The notes under the pieces are model-generated. The model did no database searches. It had not been told where the DNA came from and saw nothing but the letters and a program-made list of their open reading frames with translations. A program made the translations under genes and the position numbers. From Prosthecobacter sp. (lineage in GTDB: Bacteria; Verrucomicrobiota; Verrucomicrobiia; Verrucomicrobiales; Verrucomicrobiaceae): 6,668 nucleotides of DNA. Below are positions 1 through 6,039 of this stretch, in pieces. The DNA lies in NCBI GenBank assembly GCA_020216965.1, contig JAIWOJ010000125.1:1-6668 (forward strand), written 5' to 3'. Position 1 is the first letter of the stretch; every line of letters begins with the position of its first letter.

Positions 1-1254
1 CCTAGACGAGGTGACATTGAGGTGTCTCTGGTCTTTCGGCATTTTTACCCGATCCTGGCGGGGGCTGCGGAGCGCTTTCGCCGCTACAGTGTGCCGCTAG
101 CAGCGCATGGGGTGGGCTATCGGGTCTTTACCCTGCGGGAAGATGAGGCCCATGCGGAACGCGAGCCGCTTCAGGCGAATCTCCTGGTGCACCGGCTGAA
201 GGCTGAGGGCCAGCCCTGGGTGCGAGATGCGGCGCTTTTTCAGGCCGCCTGGGCAGACTTCCGCCATCAGCCGCCCCCCGCGGCGGCAGCGGGGCGGCTT
301 TTGCAGACCTCCCTGGCGCACGATCTTTCGCGGCCTTGGCTCAGGCGCATCCGCCGCCTGGGCGTGCCCTGTCTCTATGTGGGCACCATGGTAGGCCGTG
401 AGGACATGGCCCTACCCGCCTGGCGGCGCTGGGTGCAGCGGGGAAAGTCTTGGCTGAATTACCGCCCTTTTAGCCACGTCGTGGTAGGCACGACGGTGAT
501 GGCGCGCTGGTTTCACAGTCAGGGCGTGCCCAGCCGCAAGCTGCAGGTAATCCCCCATGGGGTCGATCTGTCCCGCTTTCGCCCAGCAGATCCGCAGGAA
601 AGGCTGCTGCTCCGCCAAAAGCTGGCGCTGGAACCCGCCGCGCGGGTTTTTCTTTTCACCGGCAGCATCGTTCCGCGCAAGGGCATCGAGCTACTCCTTC
701 GCGCCTGGCCACAGGTGCGCTCGCACTGCCCTGAGGCGCGCTTGGTTTTGGTGGGCGGCTTTGAACGGCCCACCTTCATGACCGGGGAGCGGATGCGCGC
801 GCTGGGGGATTTTCAGCGCGAAATGCGCGCCCTGGCAGACCGGCCAGAGTGCGCGGGCTCCGTCCTTTTCGCCGGGGAAAGCAGTCGCGTGGAGGACTGG
901 CTACGCGCGGCGGACTTCTTTGTTTTTCCCACCGAGCAGGAAGGCATGCCGAACGCCGTCGGGGAGGCCATGGCCTGCGGCCTGCCCTGTCTGCTGACGG
1001 ACTTTGTCGGCATGCCTGAGGTGGAATTTGGCCAGGCGGGCGTCCATTTTCAACGCATCCCGCGCGATCAAGCGCCTCTCAGTGCAGGCATGATCCAGTT
1101 TCTCCAGGATTCAGGCCGCCCTGCGGCAGCCATGGGCCAACGGGCGGCAGACTGGGTGCGGGCGGAGCTAGACCTGGTGAAAATCTGCGCACGCTACGCC
1201 GAGGTGTATCAGACCCTGGCGGCCTGGCGGCAGCCGCCTCACATCAGGGGGTAA
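1..1254 (+). CDS. GT4-family (GT-B fold) glycosyltransferase, 5' partial
   Basis: Probable retaining glycosyltransferase that moves a sugar from a nucleotide-sugar to a growing surface glycan on the cytoplasmic side of the membrane. Numbering from the GTG at 22, the N-terminal strand and loop read VFRHFYPILAGAAER (residues 4-18), the usual acceptor-domain opening. VIPHGVDLSRFRP (177-189) marks the domain junction, FTGSIVPRKGIELL (212-225) is the nucleotide-binding start of the C-terminal domain, and E307 and E315 form the EX7E donor-binding motif in TEQEGMPNAVGEAMACG. About 410 residues is normal for the family. The frame stays open from 22 back to base 1 (PRRGDIE precedes the GTG), there is no good ribosome site before 22, and IEVSLVFRHFYP looks like one intact beta strand. 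I therefore infer the true start lies left of the window. A Pro/Ala-rich stretch at about 84-90 is probably a linker. The donor sugar cannot be told from sequence. The family call is firm; the exact start is not. Confidence 0.93.
   Translation, partial: PRRGDIEVSLVFRHFYPILAGAAERFRRYSVPLAAHGVGYRVFTLREDEAHAEREPLQANLLVHRLKAEGQPWVRDAALFQAAWADFRHQPPPAAAAGRLLQTSLAHDLSRPWLRRIRRLGVPCLYVGTMVGREDMALPAWRRWVQRGKSWLNYRPFSHVVVGTTVMARWFHSQGVPSRKLQVIPHGVDLSRFRPADPQERLLLRQKLALEPAARVFLFTGSIVPRKGIELLLRAWPQVRSHCPEARLVLVGGFERPTFMTGERMRALGDFQREMRALADRPECAGSVLFAGESSRVEDWLRAADFFVFPTEQEGMPNAVGEAMACGLPCLLTDFVGMPEVEFGQAGVHFQRIPRDQAPLSAGMIQFLQDSGRPAAAMGQRAADWVRAELDLVKICARYAEVYQTLAAWRQPPHIRG
269..302 (+). repeat. GC-rich inverted repeat plus T4, inside the GT4 gene
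   Basis: Two perfect 9-base arms, AGCCGCCCC at 269-277 and GGGGCGGCT at 291-299, enclose a 13-base loop, and the right arm runs into TTTT (299-302). The shape resembles an intrinsic terminator on the plus strand, but it lies inside the GT4 coding region and encodes part of a Pro/Ala-rich linker. It may simply follow from the CCG/GCG codons there, and the T-run is short. No function is claimed. Confidence 0.35.
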
Positions 1255-2332
1255 AGATCGGGGCAAAGATAGGCTCCAGCAGCTTCACCCCCGCGTAGCT
1301 GATGTGGTCACCATCTTTGTACAAGGCCTCATCATTCAGGCAGAGGAGCGCGCGCCCGGCCTCATCAAACAGCAGCGGCGCAGGGTCCAGCACACGCGCC
1401 CCAGCCTTTTCTAGCTCTGGCACCGTGGCTTCGATGACGGCATTGGCCCGGCGGTGCTCCAGCAGGCGGGTGCCAAGGTCGCGCGGATCCCGCAGCAGGG
1501 CAGGGTGCATGGCGTGTAGAGCCAGCGCTTTACTGACCAGAAAATCATGCGCAGGCACATCTAGGAGAACCCAAACGCGCGTGCCTGTGGCGCGTAAAGC
1601 CCGCACCGTCTCCACCAACGCCGCGCTAAACTCTGCGGGCCGCGTCCCAGGGCCGCGCTTCCAGTAGGCGGTGAGGATGGTGTCCGGGATTTGGCGTTTG
1701 CGGATCACCTCCAGGATGCCCTCCGCCCAGGCCTGGGTGCGTTCATTCAGCCCATCGCGGCTCTGGCGGTGAAAGCCCAGCATCGGCAGTGTCGCCGGAA
1801 AAGCAGCCAGCGCGCCGCTCTTGCCCGTGCGTGCGCACCAGGACTCCAGGGCGGGAACCATGCTTTTCGCATGACTATCGCCCCAGATCAGCACACCCAC
1901 GGGGGCACCACGGTCCGGGCCAAAGCGCGTCACGCCATCCTCGCGGTCGATGTCTGCCTCATCCGGCACAGACCAGGCCGCGCTTTCCGTGCGTGCCAGG
2001 TCCAGAGCCTGCTCAGGCACACGTCCAGGCAGACCGCCAAGCATCAGCCAGCCCAGAGCCCCTACCAGCACGATGCTGCCCACGGCTGCACCTGCTAGGC
2101 TGCGCCTTGCAGGCAGTACCGCGCGCGTGCGCACCGGCGTCTCTACCCAGCGCCAGGATAGCACCGCCAGCCCCCAGCTCAGCAGCACTGCCATCATGTT
2201 GCACAGGCGCGGCTCCAGGCTGGTGAGCATCTGAGGATTCAAATACTTCAGGTAGGCCAGCAGCGGCCAGTGCCACAGGTAAAGGGAGTAAGACACCAGC
2301 CCCAAGTGACGCATTGGCGCACACTCCAGCAC
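1244..2332 (-). CDS. C-terminal fragment of the AT3-SGNH acyltransferase (last membrane helices and SGNH domain)
   Basis: Open frame downstream of the amber codon. It begins with the last acyltransferase-3 helices (GLVSYSLYLWHWPLL, then a second helix ending in RWVETPVR), has another membrane helix at about residues 79-100 of the fragment, and ends in a periplasmic SGNH hydrolase-like domain with GDSH (151-154) and DGDHISYAG (340-348). The catalytic Ser, Asp and His are all present, so the domain was functional until recently or still is. It could be made independently only by re-initiation, from GTG 2332 or, more plausibly, from ATG 2314, which has GGAG at 2327-2324 with a 9-base gap. A membrane-anchored SGNH domain made this way could in principle fold. 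Whether it is translated is unknown. Confidence 0.7.
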   Translation of the reverse strand: MLECAPMRHLGLVSYSLYLWHWPLLAYLKYLNPQMLTSLEPRLCNMMAVLLSWGLAVLSWRWVETPVRTRAVLPARRSLAGAAVGSIVLVGALGWLMLGGLPGRVPEQALDLARTESAAWSVPDEADIDREDGVTRFGPDRGAPVGVLIWGDSHAKSMVPALESWCARTGKSGALAAFPATLPMLGFHRQSRDGLNERTQAWAEGILEVIRKRQIPDTILTAYWKRGPGTRPAEFSAALVETVRALRATGTRVWVLLDVPAHDFLVSKALALHAMHPALLRDPRDLGTRLLEHRRANAVIEATVPELEKAGARVLDPAPLLFDEAGRALLCLNDEALYKDGDHISYAGVKLLEPIFAPIFTP

Positions 2333-2356
2333 CCGCAGTCCCAGGCTGCCGAGTCC

Positions 2357-2359
2357 CTA
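2357..2359 (-). other. In-frame amber (TAG) codon interrupting the acyltransferase
   Basis: Reading the minus strand, the frame runs GGVQDRCT, then TAG, then GLGSLGLRVLECAPMRHLG in the same phase. The first half's stop and the second half's GTG at 2332 are 27 bases apart, a multiple of three. The length from the GG pair to the SYSLYLWHW helix is as I recall it for intact family members, so no base is missing or extra. No classical read-through context (CARYYA) follows the TAG. Confidence 0.9.
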
Positions 2360-3226
2360 CGTGCAGCGATCCTGCACCCCGCCCGCCCAGATCAGCATCG
2401 CCGCAGCCAGGCAAGGTGGCAGCGCCGCCAGGCCAGGGAAAGGCGTCTTTCCATCATAGACCATCCCCACGGCCAAGATCCCAGCTAGCCCTGCCGTGGC
2501 TACCCAGCCATGCCACCTGGACAGTGCGCGGCCCAGACGCCCGCCATCAGGCGCGCAGGCCAGCAGCGCCCCCAAGAGCAGCTCCCAGGCACGGGAGGGC
2601 AGCCAATAAAAAGCCCAGTGCGCATCCACCCGCACCATCGCGATGGAGACGCCAAGGCTCAGCGCAAAGAGTGCTGCAAACACCCGCAGGCAAAAACTGC
2701 GTAGATCTCCATGCCGCCCCCGCCAAGCTGCCAGGCCCAGGCAGAGAAAAGGCATCAGCAGGTAAAACTGCTCCTCCACCGCCAGGGACCACATGTGCAG
2801 CAGCGGCTTCTCCTCCGCCGGACCAGCAAAGTATCCTCCGCCCTCCATCCAGAAATGCACATTCGCCAGCATCAGCGCCTGAGCCACGGCGGAGCGACCA
2901 AGCGCACCGAGGTCCGAGGGCAGCATCAGGACGAACCCTGCGGCCAGCACCATCAGCACCATGACCACCAGTGCCGGAAGGATGCGCCGTGCCCGCCTCT
3001 CCCAAAAATCCGCCAGGCTAAAGCAGCCACGCTCCAGATCCCGCCGCATCAGCCCCGTAATCAGGTAGCCAGAGATGACAAAAAACACATCCACCCCGAT
3101 GAACCCACCGGGGAAGAGCCTGCCATGCAGTTGCGCATGAAAAACCACCACCAACAGCACCGCCAGCCCCCTCAAGCCATCGATGTCACGACGGTATCCT
3201 GGAGCTTTGTCGGGTGTTCGATGCAT
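2357..3226 (-). CDS. N-terminal fragment of the AT3-SGNH acyltransferase
   Basis: This 289-residue fragment carries most of the acyltransferase-3 membrane domain: RX10H (R19, H30), FFVISGYLI (48-56) and WSLAVEEQFYLL (146-157), with several hydrophobic helices. It lacks the last helices (SYSLYLWHW) and the whole SGNH domain, so it is unlikely to work alone as a normal OafA-type enzyme. I prefer the ATG at 3226 to the GTG at 3238. GGGTGA at 3240-3235 sits 8 bases before the ATG, while the GTG has only AT-rich sequence before it. Starting at 3238 adds just four residues (MNFL). Confidence 0.75.
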   Translation of the reverse strand: MHRTPDKAPGYRRDIDGLRGLAVLLVVVFHAQLHGRLFPGGFIGVDVFFVISGYLITGLMRRDLERGCFSLADFWERRARRILPALVVMVLMVLAAGFVLMLPSDLGALGRSAVAQALMLANVHFWMEGGGYFAGPAEEKPLLHMWSLAVEEQFYLLMPFLCLGLAAWRGRHGDLRSFCLRVFAALFALSLGVSIAMVRVDAHWAFYWLPSRAWELLLGALLACAPDGGRLGRALSRWHGWVATAGLAGILAVGMVYDGKTPFPGLAALPPCLAAAMLIWAGGVQDRCT

Positions 3227-3234
3227 TAAAAAAT

Positions 3235-3240
3235 TCACCC
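3235..3240 (-). promoter_or_regulatory. Ribosome binding site deciding the acyltransferase start
   Basis: GGGTGA on the minus strand (3240-3235) is followed by an 8-base A/T-rich spacer and ATG at 3226. It overlaps the alternative GTG at 3238, which therefore cannot use it. This is the basis for choosing 3226. Confidence 0.5.
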
Positions 3241-3253
3241 AAGATATTTTCTA

Positions 3254-3282
3254 ATTATCAGCCCGCTTCCAGGCACCAACAA
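3254..3282 (-). promoter_or_regulatory. Candidate sigma70-type promoter for the acyltransferase gene
   Basis: On the minus strand, TTGTTG (3282-3277, three of six matches to TTGACA) is separated by exactly 17 bases from GATAAT (3259-3254, five of six matches to TATAAT), in an AT-rich patch just upstream of the gene. Transcription would start near 3247, giving a leader of about 20 bases before ATG 3226. It implies the acyltransferase can be transcribed separately from the MBOAT operon. A run of seven C (3299-3293) lies 10 bases upstream of the -35 element. The match is by eye only. Confidence 0.3.
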
Positions 3283-3356
3283 GAACAGCTCTGGGGGGGT
3301 GATTCACTCCGAGAGAAGGAGTCCAAGGTCCGTTCTTCTCGGGATTTTGAGGGGAA

Positions 3357-4886
3357 TCAAAATTGGAAATAGAGAAATTCGCTCAGGCGACCCAGATGCA
3401 GCAAGGCGGATGCGAACAAGAAACCGCAGAGTAGGGCCCAGCCCAAGGAGGGCCGCCAACGGAGACGGGAAGGAGTGCTAGGCAGGGATGCCTGATTCGA
3501 CGGGATCATGCTACCAGCGGTGATTTGAAGCGCGTTGGGCAGGCAAAGGGTGGCCACGAGCAATGCCAGCAACTGAAGAATCTGCCATGGCGATTCAAAG
3601 ACCATCCAAGAGGAGCGGCCCGTGATACCGAGCGGCTCAAGGAAGGCCAGCCTGCCCAGCCATGCGGAAGGCAGCTCGAGCCCGGAGCCGCCAAACATCC
3701 CTGACAAGATCACCACGGCGCTGTGGATATCGGGCGCGCGGAAGAACGTCCAGCCGATGATCACGGTGAGGAAGGTCAGCGTCCATGAGAACACGATGCC
3801 AGCCAGACCATTGAAGCGCCTGCTGATGGCCGACTTCATCCAGGCGTGGTTCACCAGCAGCGCCAGCCCGTGCCAGAGCCCCCAGAAGCCAAAAGTCCAC
3901 CCCGCGCCATGCCAGAAGCCGCCGATGACCATGACCAGGAGCAGGTTCACATTGCGCCGGAATTCCCCCTTCCTGTTGCCGCCGAGGGGAATGTAGAGGT
4001 AGTCGCGCAGAAACAGCGAGAGGGTGATGTGCCAGCGCCTCCAGAAGTCCACGATGCTCAGCGCCTTGTAGGGAGAGTAGAAGTTCCCGGGCAGGCTCAC
4101 GCCAAAGATTCGCGCCAGCCCCAGCGCCATGTCCGAGTAGGCGGAAAAGTCATAATAAAGCTGAAGCGTGTAGGCCAGCACCGCCACCCAGGCGTCTAGC
4201 AGAGGTACCACGGTGCTTTCCGGCACATGATCAAAGACCGGCCCCACCCAGCGGGCCACATGGTCGGCGATGACCATCTTCTTAAACAGACCAATGCTGA
4301 GCAGCGTGAAGCCGACGGAAAGGTCCTCCCAGCGGAAGGCGCGTTCTCGGGCCTCGCGCAGTTGCGGCAGCATCTCCATGGGGCGCACGATCGGCCCAGC
4401 GATCAGTTGCGGGAAAAAAGTCACATACAGCACATAGTGGCGGAAGGTCGTGCCCTGCGCCCTGCCTGCCCGGCAGTGCAGCAGATAGGTTAGCTGGTGG
4501 AAGGTGTAGAAGGAGATGCCCAGGGGCAGCTCCAGCGGCTCGCCATGCCATTCAAGCCCAAGCAGACCCGCCGCGTTTGAGGCGATGAAGTGCCAGTATT
4601 TGTACCAGGCGAGAAGGCCTAGGTTCACCACCACGCCCGCCGTCAGCAGCCAGCGGTGGCTGCCCTGATCTGGTAGCGCCAGCCTGCGCCCCAGCCAGTA
4701 GTTTGCGCTCACGGAAATGAGTAGCAGCGGCACATGGACGGGATTCCACCAGCCATAGAAAAACACGGATGCGGCAGCCAGCCATAGCCAGGCTGCTTCT
4801 AGGCCGAATCTGCGGAAGGCAAGGCCAAAACCTGCCATGCATAGAGGCAGGAAAACAAACAGGAAGATGGCGGAGTTGAACAGCAT
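3357..4886 (-). CDS. MBOAT-family O-acyltransferase (AlgI/DltB-like)
   Basis: Polytopic inner-membrane O-acyltransferase of 509 residues, the usual AlgI size. Such proteins pass an acyl group, typically acetyl, from the cytoplasm across the membrane to an exported polysaccharide with the help of an SGNH-like partner. Family signatures run in order: MLFNSAIFLFVFLP (1-14), LPLGISFYTFHQLTYL (120-135), FFPQLIAGPIVRP (157-169), GLFKKMVIAD (199-208), YYDFSAYSDMA (244-254), NFYSPYKALSIVDFWRRWHI (268-287), LRDYLYIPLGGNRKG (293-307), GGFWHGAGW (322-330, with the predicted catalytic His326) and the C-terminal FLYFQF. Nothing is missing, and MLFNS is the canonical opening, which supports ATG 4886 although only a weak TTGGG lies directly before it. 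The gene follows the SGNH-like gene by 21 bases, which suggests cotranscription and translational coupling. The substrate (O-antigen, exopolysaccharide or other) cannot be read from sequence. DltB-type teichoic acid D-alanylation is less likely, because no dltA or dltC lies nearby. Confidence 0.95.
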   Translation of the reverse strand: MLFNSAIFLFVFLPLCMAGFGLAFRRFGLEAAWLWLAAASVFFYGWWNPVHVPLLLISVSANYWLGRRLALPDQGSHRWLLTAGVVVNLGLLAWYKYWHFIASNAAGLLGLEWHGEPLELPLGISFYTFHQLTYLLHCRAGRAQGTTFRHYVLYVTFFPQLIAGPIVRPMEMLPQLREARERAFRWEDLSVGFTLLSIGLFKKMVIADHVARWVGPVFDHVPESTVVPLLDAWVAVLAYTLQLYYDFSAYSDMALGLARIFGVSLPGNFYSPYKALSIVDFWRRWHITLSLFLRDYLYIPLGGNRKGEFRRNVNLLLVMVIGGFWHGAGWTFGFWGLWHGLALLVNHAWMKSAISRRFNGLAGIVFSWTLTFLTVIIGWTFFRAPDIHSAVVILSGMFGGSGLELPSAWLGRLAFLEPLGITGRSSWMVFESPWQILQLLALLVATLCLPNALQITAGSMIPSNQASLPSTPSRLRWRPSLGWALLCGFLFASALLHLGRLSEFLYFQF

Positions 4887-4907
4887 CCCAAGTAAATGAA
4901 TTGGGCT

Positions 4908-6017
4908 CTAGAGTGCCCCCCAAAGCTCGGCCAGAGTTTGAAGATGCAACGATAGATTGTCCTTTTGGATGAGGAGCATTTGCTCCGGTGAATCCCGAGT
5001 CGTGTGATTTCCAGATGCTAATTGGTCCAGCATCCTGTTTCCCAGCCTTTGGCTGAAATGAGACATCTCAAAAAAGAGAGGAAGTCCGCCCCGAGCTTCC
5101 TGAATCAGCTCGTCAATGCTGAGGCTAACAGGCTTGCAGCCGTCCCAAGCAAATACACGTCTTTCACCACTTTCCAGCAGCAGCTCAGCCATTTCCCGCC
5201 TCCAATCCAGCATTGCCTGCAGGCCATCCCTTTTTTTGAAGAAGCTCACCAGATGGTGGTGAAAGGGGTTAAACAGCCAGAAAAGCTCCACATCTCGTTT
5301 TTTTGCCTCCAAGATGATTCGGCGCACTAGATTTGAGTCGATCATCTGCGGCTCACTTTTCCCCCAAAATTCCGCGCAGCGCACCTCGGCCTTCTGAAAA
5401 CTTTTATGGAGGTCCCCCTGTTTTAGCGTTCTTGCTAGCACGGTCTGATTATCTAGTGCCGCATGAAGGTCATACAGCCTTTGCTTGGAACAGAGAGACA
5501 CCAAGCTCTGTGTCAGGGTATCGACGGATAGAAACGTGATGAATAGATCATTGGCAGCCTGGCCTAGATGTTTGGCGGGATGCGTCTGAAAATCATAGTG
5601 GAACGGATCTTTACTGGGCGTAAAGCTACCGTAATCCAGCGTGATAAGGATTTTCTTAGGTCTTTGATGGGTGATGAAATGGCAAATAGCCTCCCCCATC
5701 TCTTGAAAGGTGATGCCAGGCATTGCAGCGTTGATCGCATTTTGAGTGCCCCAGAAGGGGTGGGAGCAGTCAAAGCCGTAGAGTGCCCTCGAAGTGCCAA
5801 ACACGGCGGTCTCGTAGTCATACCTGCGGTAAATTAGATTCCTCTTCAGCACGCGAATTTCAGAAGGATCGAAGGCCCGCGCCAAAGGTCGCCGATTCAG
5901 ATTAAAGACAAGACCATGATTGTCTGTGAAGGCATTGAAGAAGGCCACGACGCCCAAGAGGGCCAGTGCAGCCCCACAAGCCGTAGCTAGGTAGATTTGA
6001 GGGCTAAATTTTTTCAT
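4908..6017 (-). CDS. Membrane-anchored SGNH-like partner of the MBOAT acyltransferase
   Basis: A 369-residue protein with a short basic N-terminus (MKKF) and one hydrophobic helix at about 8-27, so it is probably anchored with its bulk in the periplasm. SGNH-type signs are FGTSRALYG (73-81; GTSR with candidate nucleophile Ser76), NAAMPGIT (96-103), LITLDYGSF (124-132), WLFNPFHHHL (247-256) and a terminal block EMSHFSQRLGNRML (317-330) with His320. In proteins of this kind the last block usually has Asp where Glu317 stands (D-x-x-H). By analogy with AlgJ/AlgX and DltD, it would take the acyl group relayed by the MBOAT protein and place it on the polysaccharide. The pairing is inferred mainly from adjacency, since overall similarity to AlgJ is low. 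It starts 22 bases after the GT2 stop without a clear Shine-Dalgarno site. Sampled rows are about 43-53% GC, well below the neighbours, which hints at separate acquisition. Its TAG stop is in frame with the MBOAT start. Confidence 0.72.
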   Translation of the reverse strand: MKKFSPQIYLATACGAALALLGVVAFFNAFTDNHGLVFNLNRRPLARAFDPSEIRVLKRNLIYRRYDYETAVFGTSRALYGFDCSHPFWGTQNAINAAMPGITFQEMGEAICHFITHQRPKKILITLDYGSFTPSKDPFHYDFQTHPAKHLGQAANDLFITFLSVDTLTQSLVSLCSKQRLYDLHAALDNQTVLARTLKQGDLHKSFQKAEVRCAEFWGKSEPQMIDSNLVRRIILEAKKRDVELFWLFNPFHHHLVSFFKKRDGLQAMLDWRREMAELLLESGERRVFAWDGCKPVSLSIDELIQEARGGLPLFFEMSHFSQRLGNRMLDQLASGNHTTRDSPEQMLLIQKDNLSLHLQTLAELWGAL

Positions 6018-6039
6018 GCGACCGTTTCAGAAGGGGGCT

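Larger units (their letters stand above)
1244..3226 (-). pseudogene. OafA/YrhL-type acyltransferase-3 with C-terminal SGNH domain, split by an amber stop
   Basis: Read through its single TAG, this frame gives about 660 residues, the normal size for membrane O-acetyltransferases that fuse an acyltransferase-3 domain to a periplasmic SGNH domain and O-acetylate O-antigen or similar glycans. Numbering from ATG 3226, the domain holds R19-X10-H30 (catalytic RX10H), FFVISGYLI (48-56), WSLAVEEQFYLL (146-157), SYSLYLWHWPLL (312-323) and an ETP motif near 362-364. It is followed by SGNH block I GDSH (449-452) and block V DGDH (638-641, Asp638 and His641). The stop falls at codon 290, in the short loop before the SYSLYLWHW helix, and the frame is unchanged on both sides, so one base substitution explains it (CAG or TGG to TAG are the simplest routes). 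It could be a recent loss of function, a sequencing error, or a suppressed stop. The 3' end overlaps the convergent GT4 gene by 11 bases, leaving no room for a dedicated terminator. The two halves are listed separately. Confidence 0.85.

Noticed and set aside
2357..2359. Amber codon as a pyrrolysine site
   Set aside because: The neighbouring SGNH-like gene ends normally in TAG, the protein family is not known to use pyrrolysine, and no pyl genes are visible.
2332..2359. Frameshift as the cause of the split acyltransferase
   Set aside because: Both halves are in the same frame, and the loop length fits, so a substitution to TAG is enough.
2314..2964. 216-codon open frame on the plus strand opposite the acyltransferase
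   Set aside because: Its protein is Pro/Ala/Arg/Ser-rich low complexity with no domain, lying antisense to a clearly recognised membrane protein. It is typical of GC-rich shadow frames, as are 2711-3229, 1691-2226 and others in this window.
3303..3345. Intrinsic terminator downstream of the MBOAT gene
   Set aside because: Only weak hairpins are visible: ACTCC/GGAGT at 3305-3309 and 3317-3321, and an imperfect CCGAG-AAG stem with a bulge. No T-run follows on the minus strand.
3299..3481. 60-codon open frame on the plus strand across the MBOAT 3' end
   Set aside because: Arg-rich, with no recognisable motif, and it overlaps the conserved C-terminus of the MBOAT gene in antisense.
3357..6017. 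Teichoic acid D-alanylation (dlt) operon
   Set aside because: The MBOAT and SGNH pair resembles DltB and DltD in logic, but no dltA or dltC is seen and the context is glycosyltransferases, which fits polysaccharide O-acetylation better.
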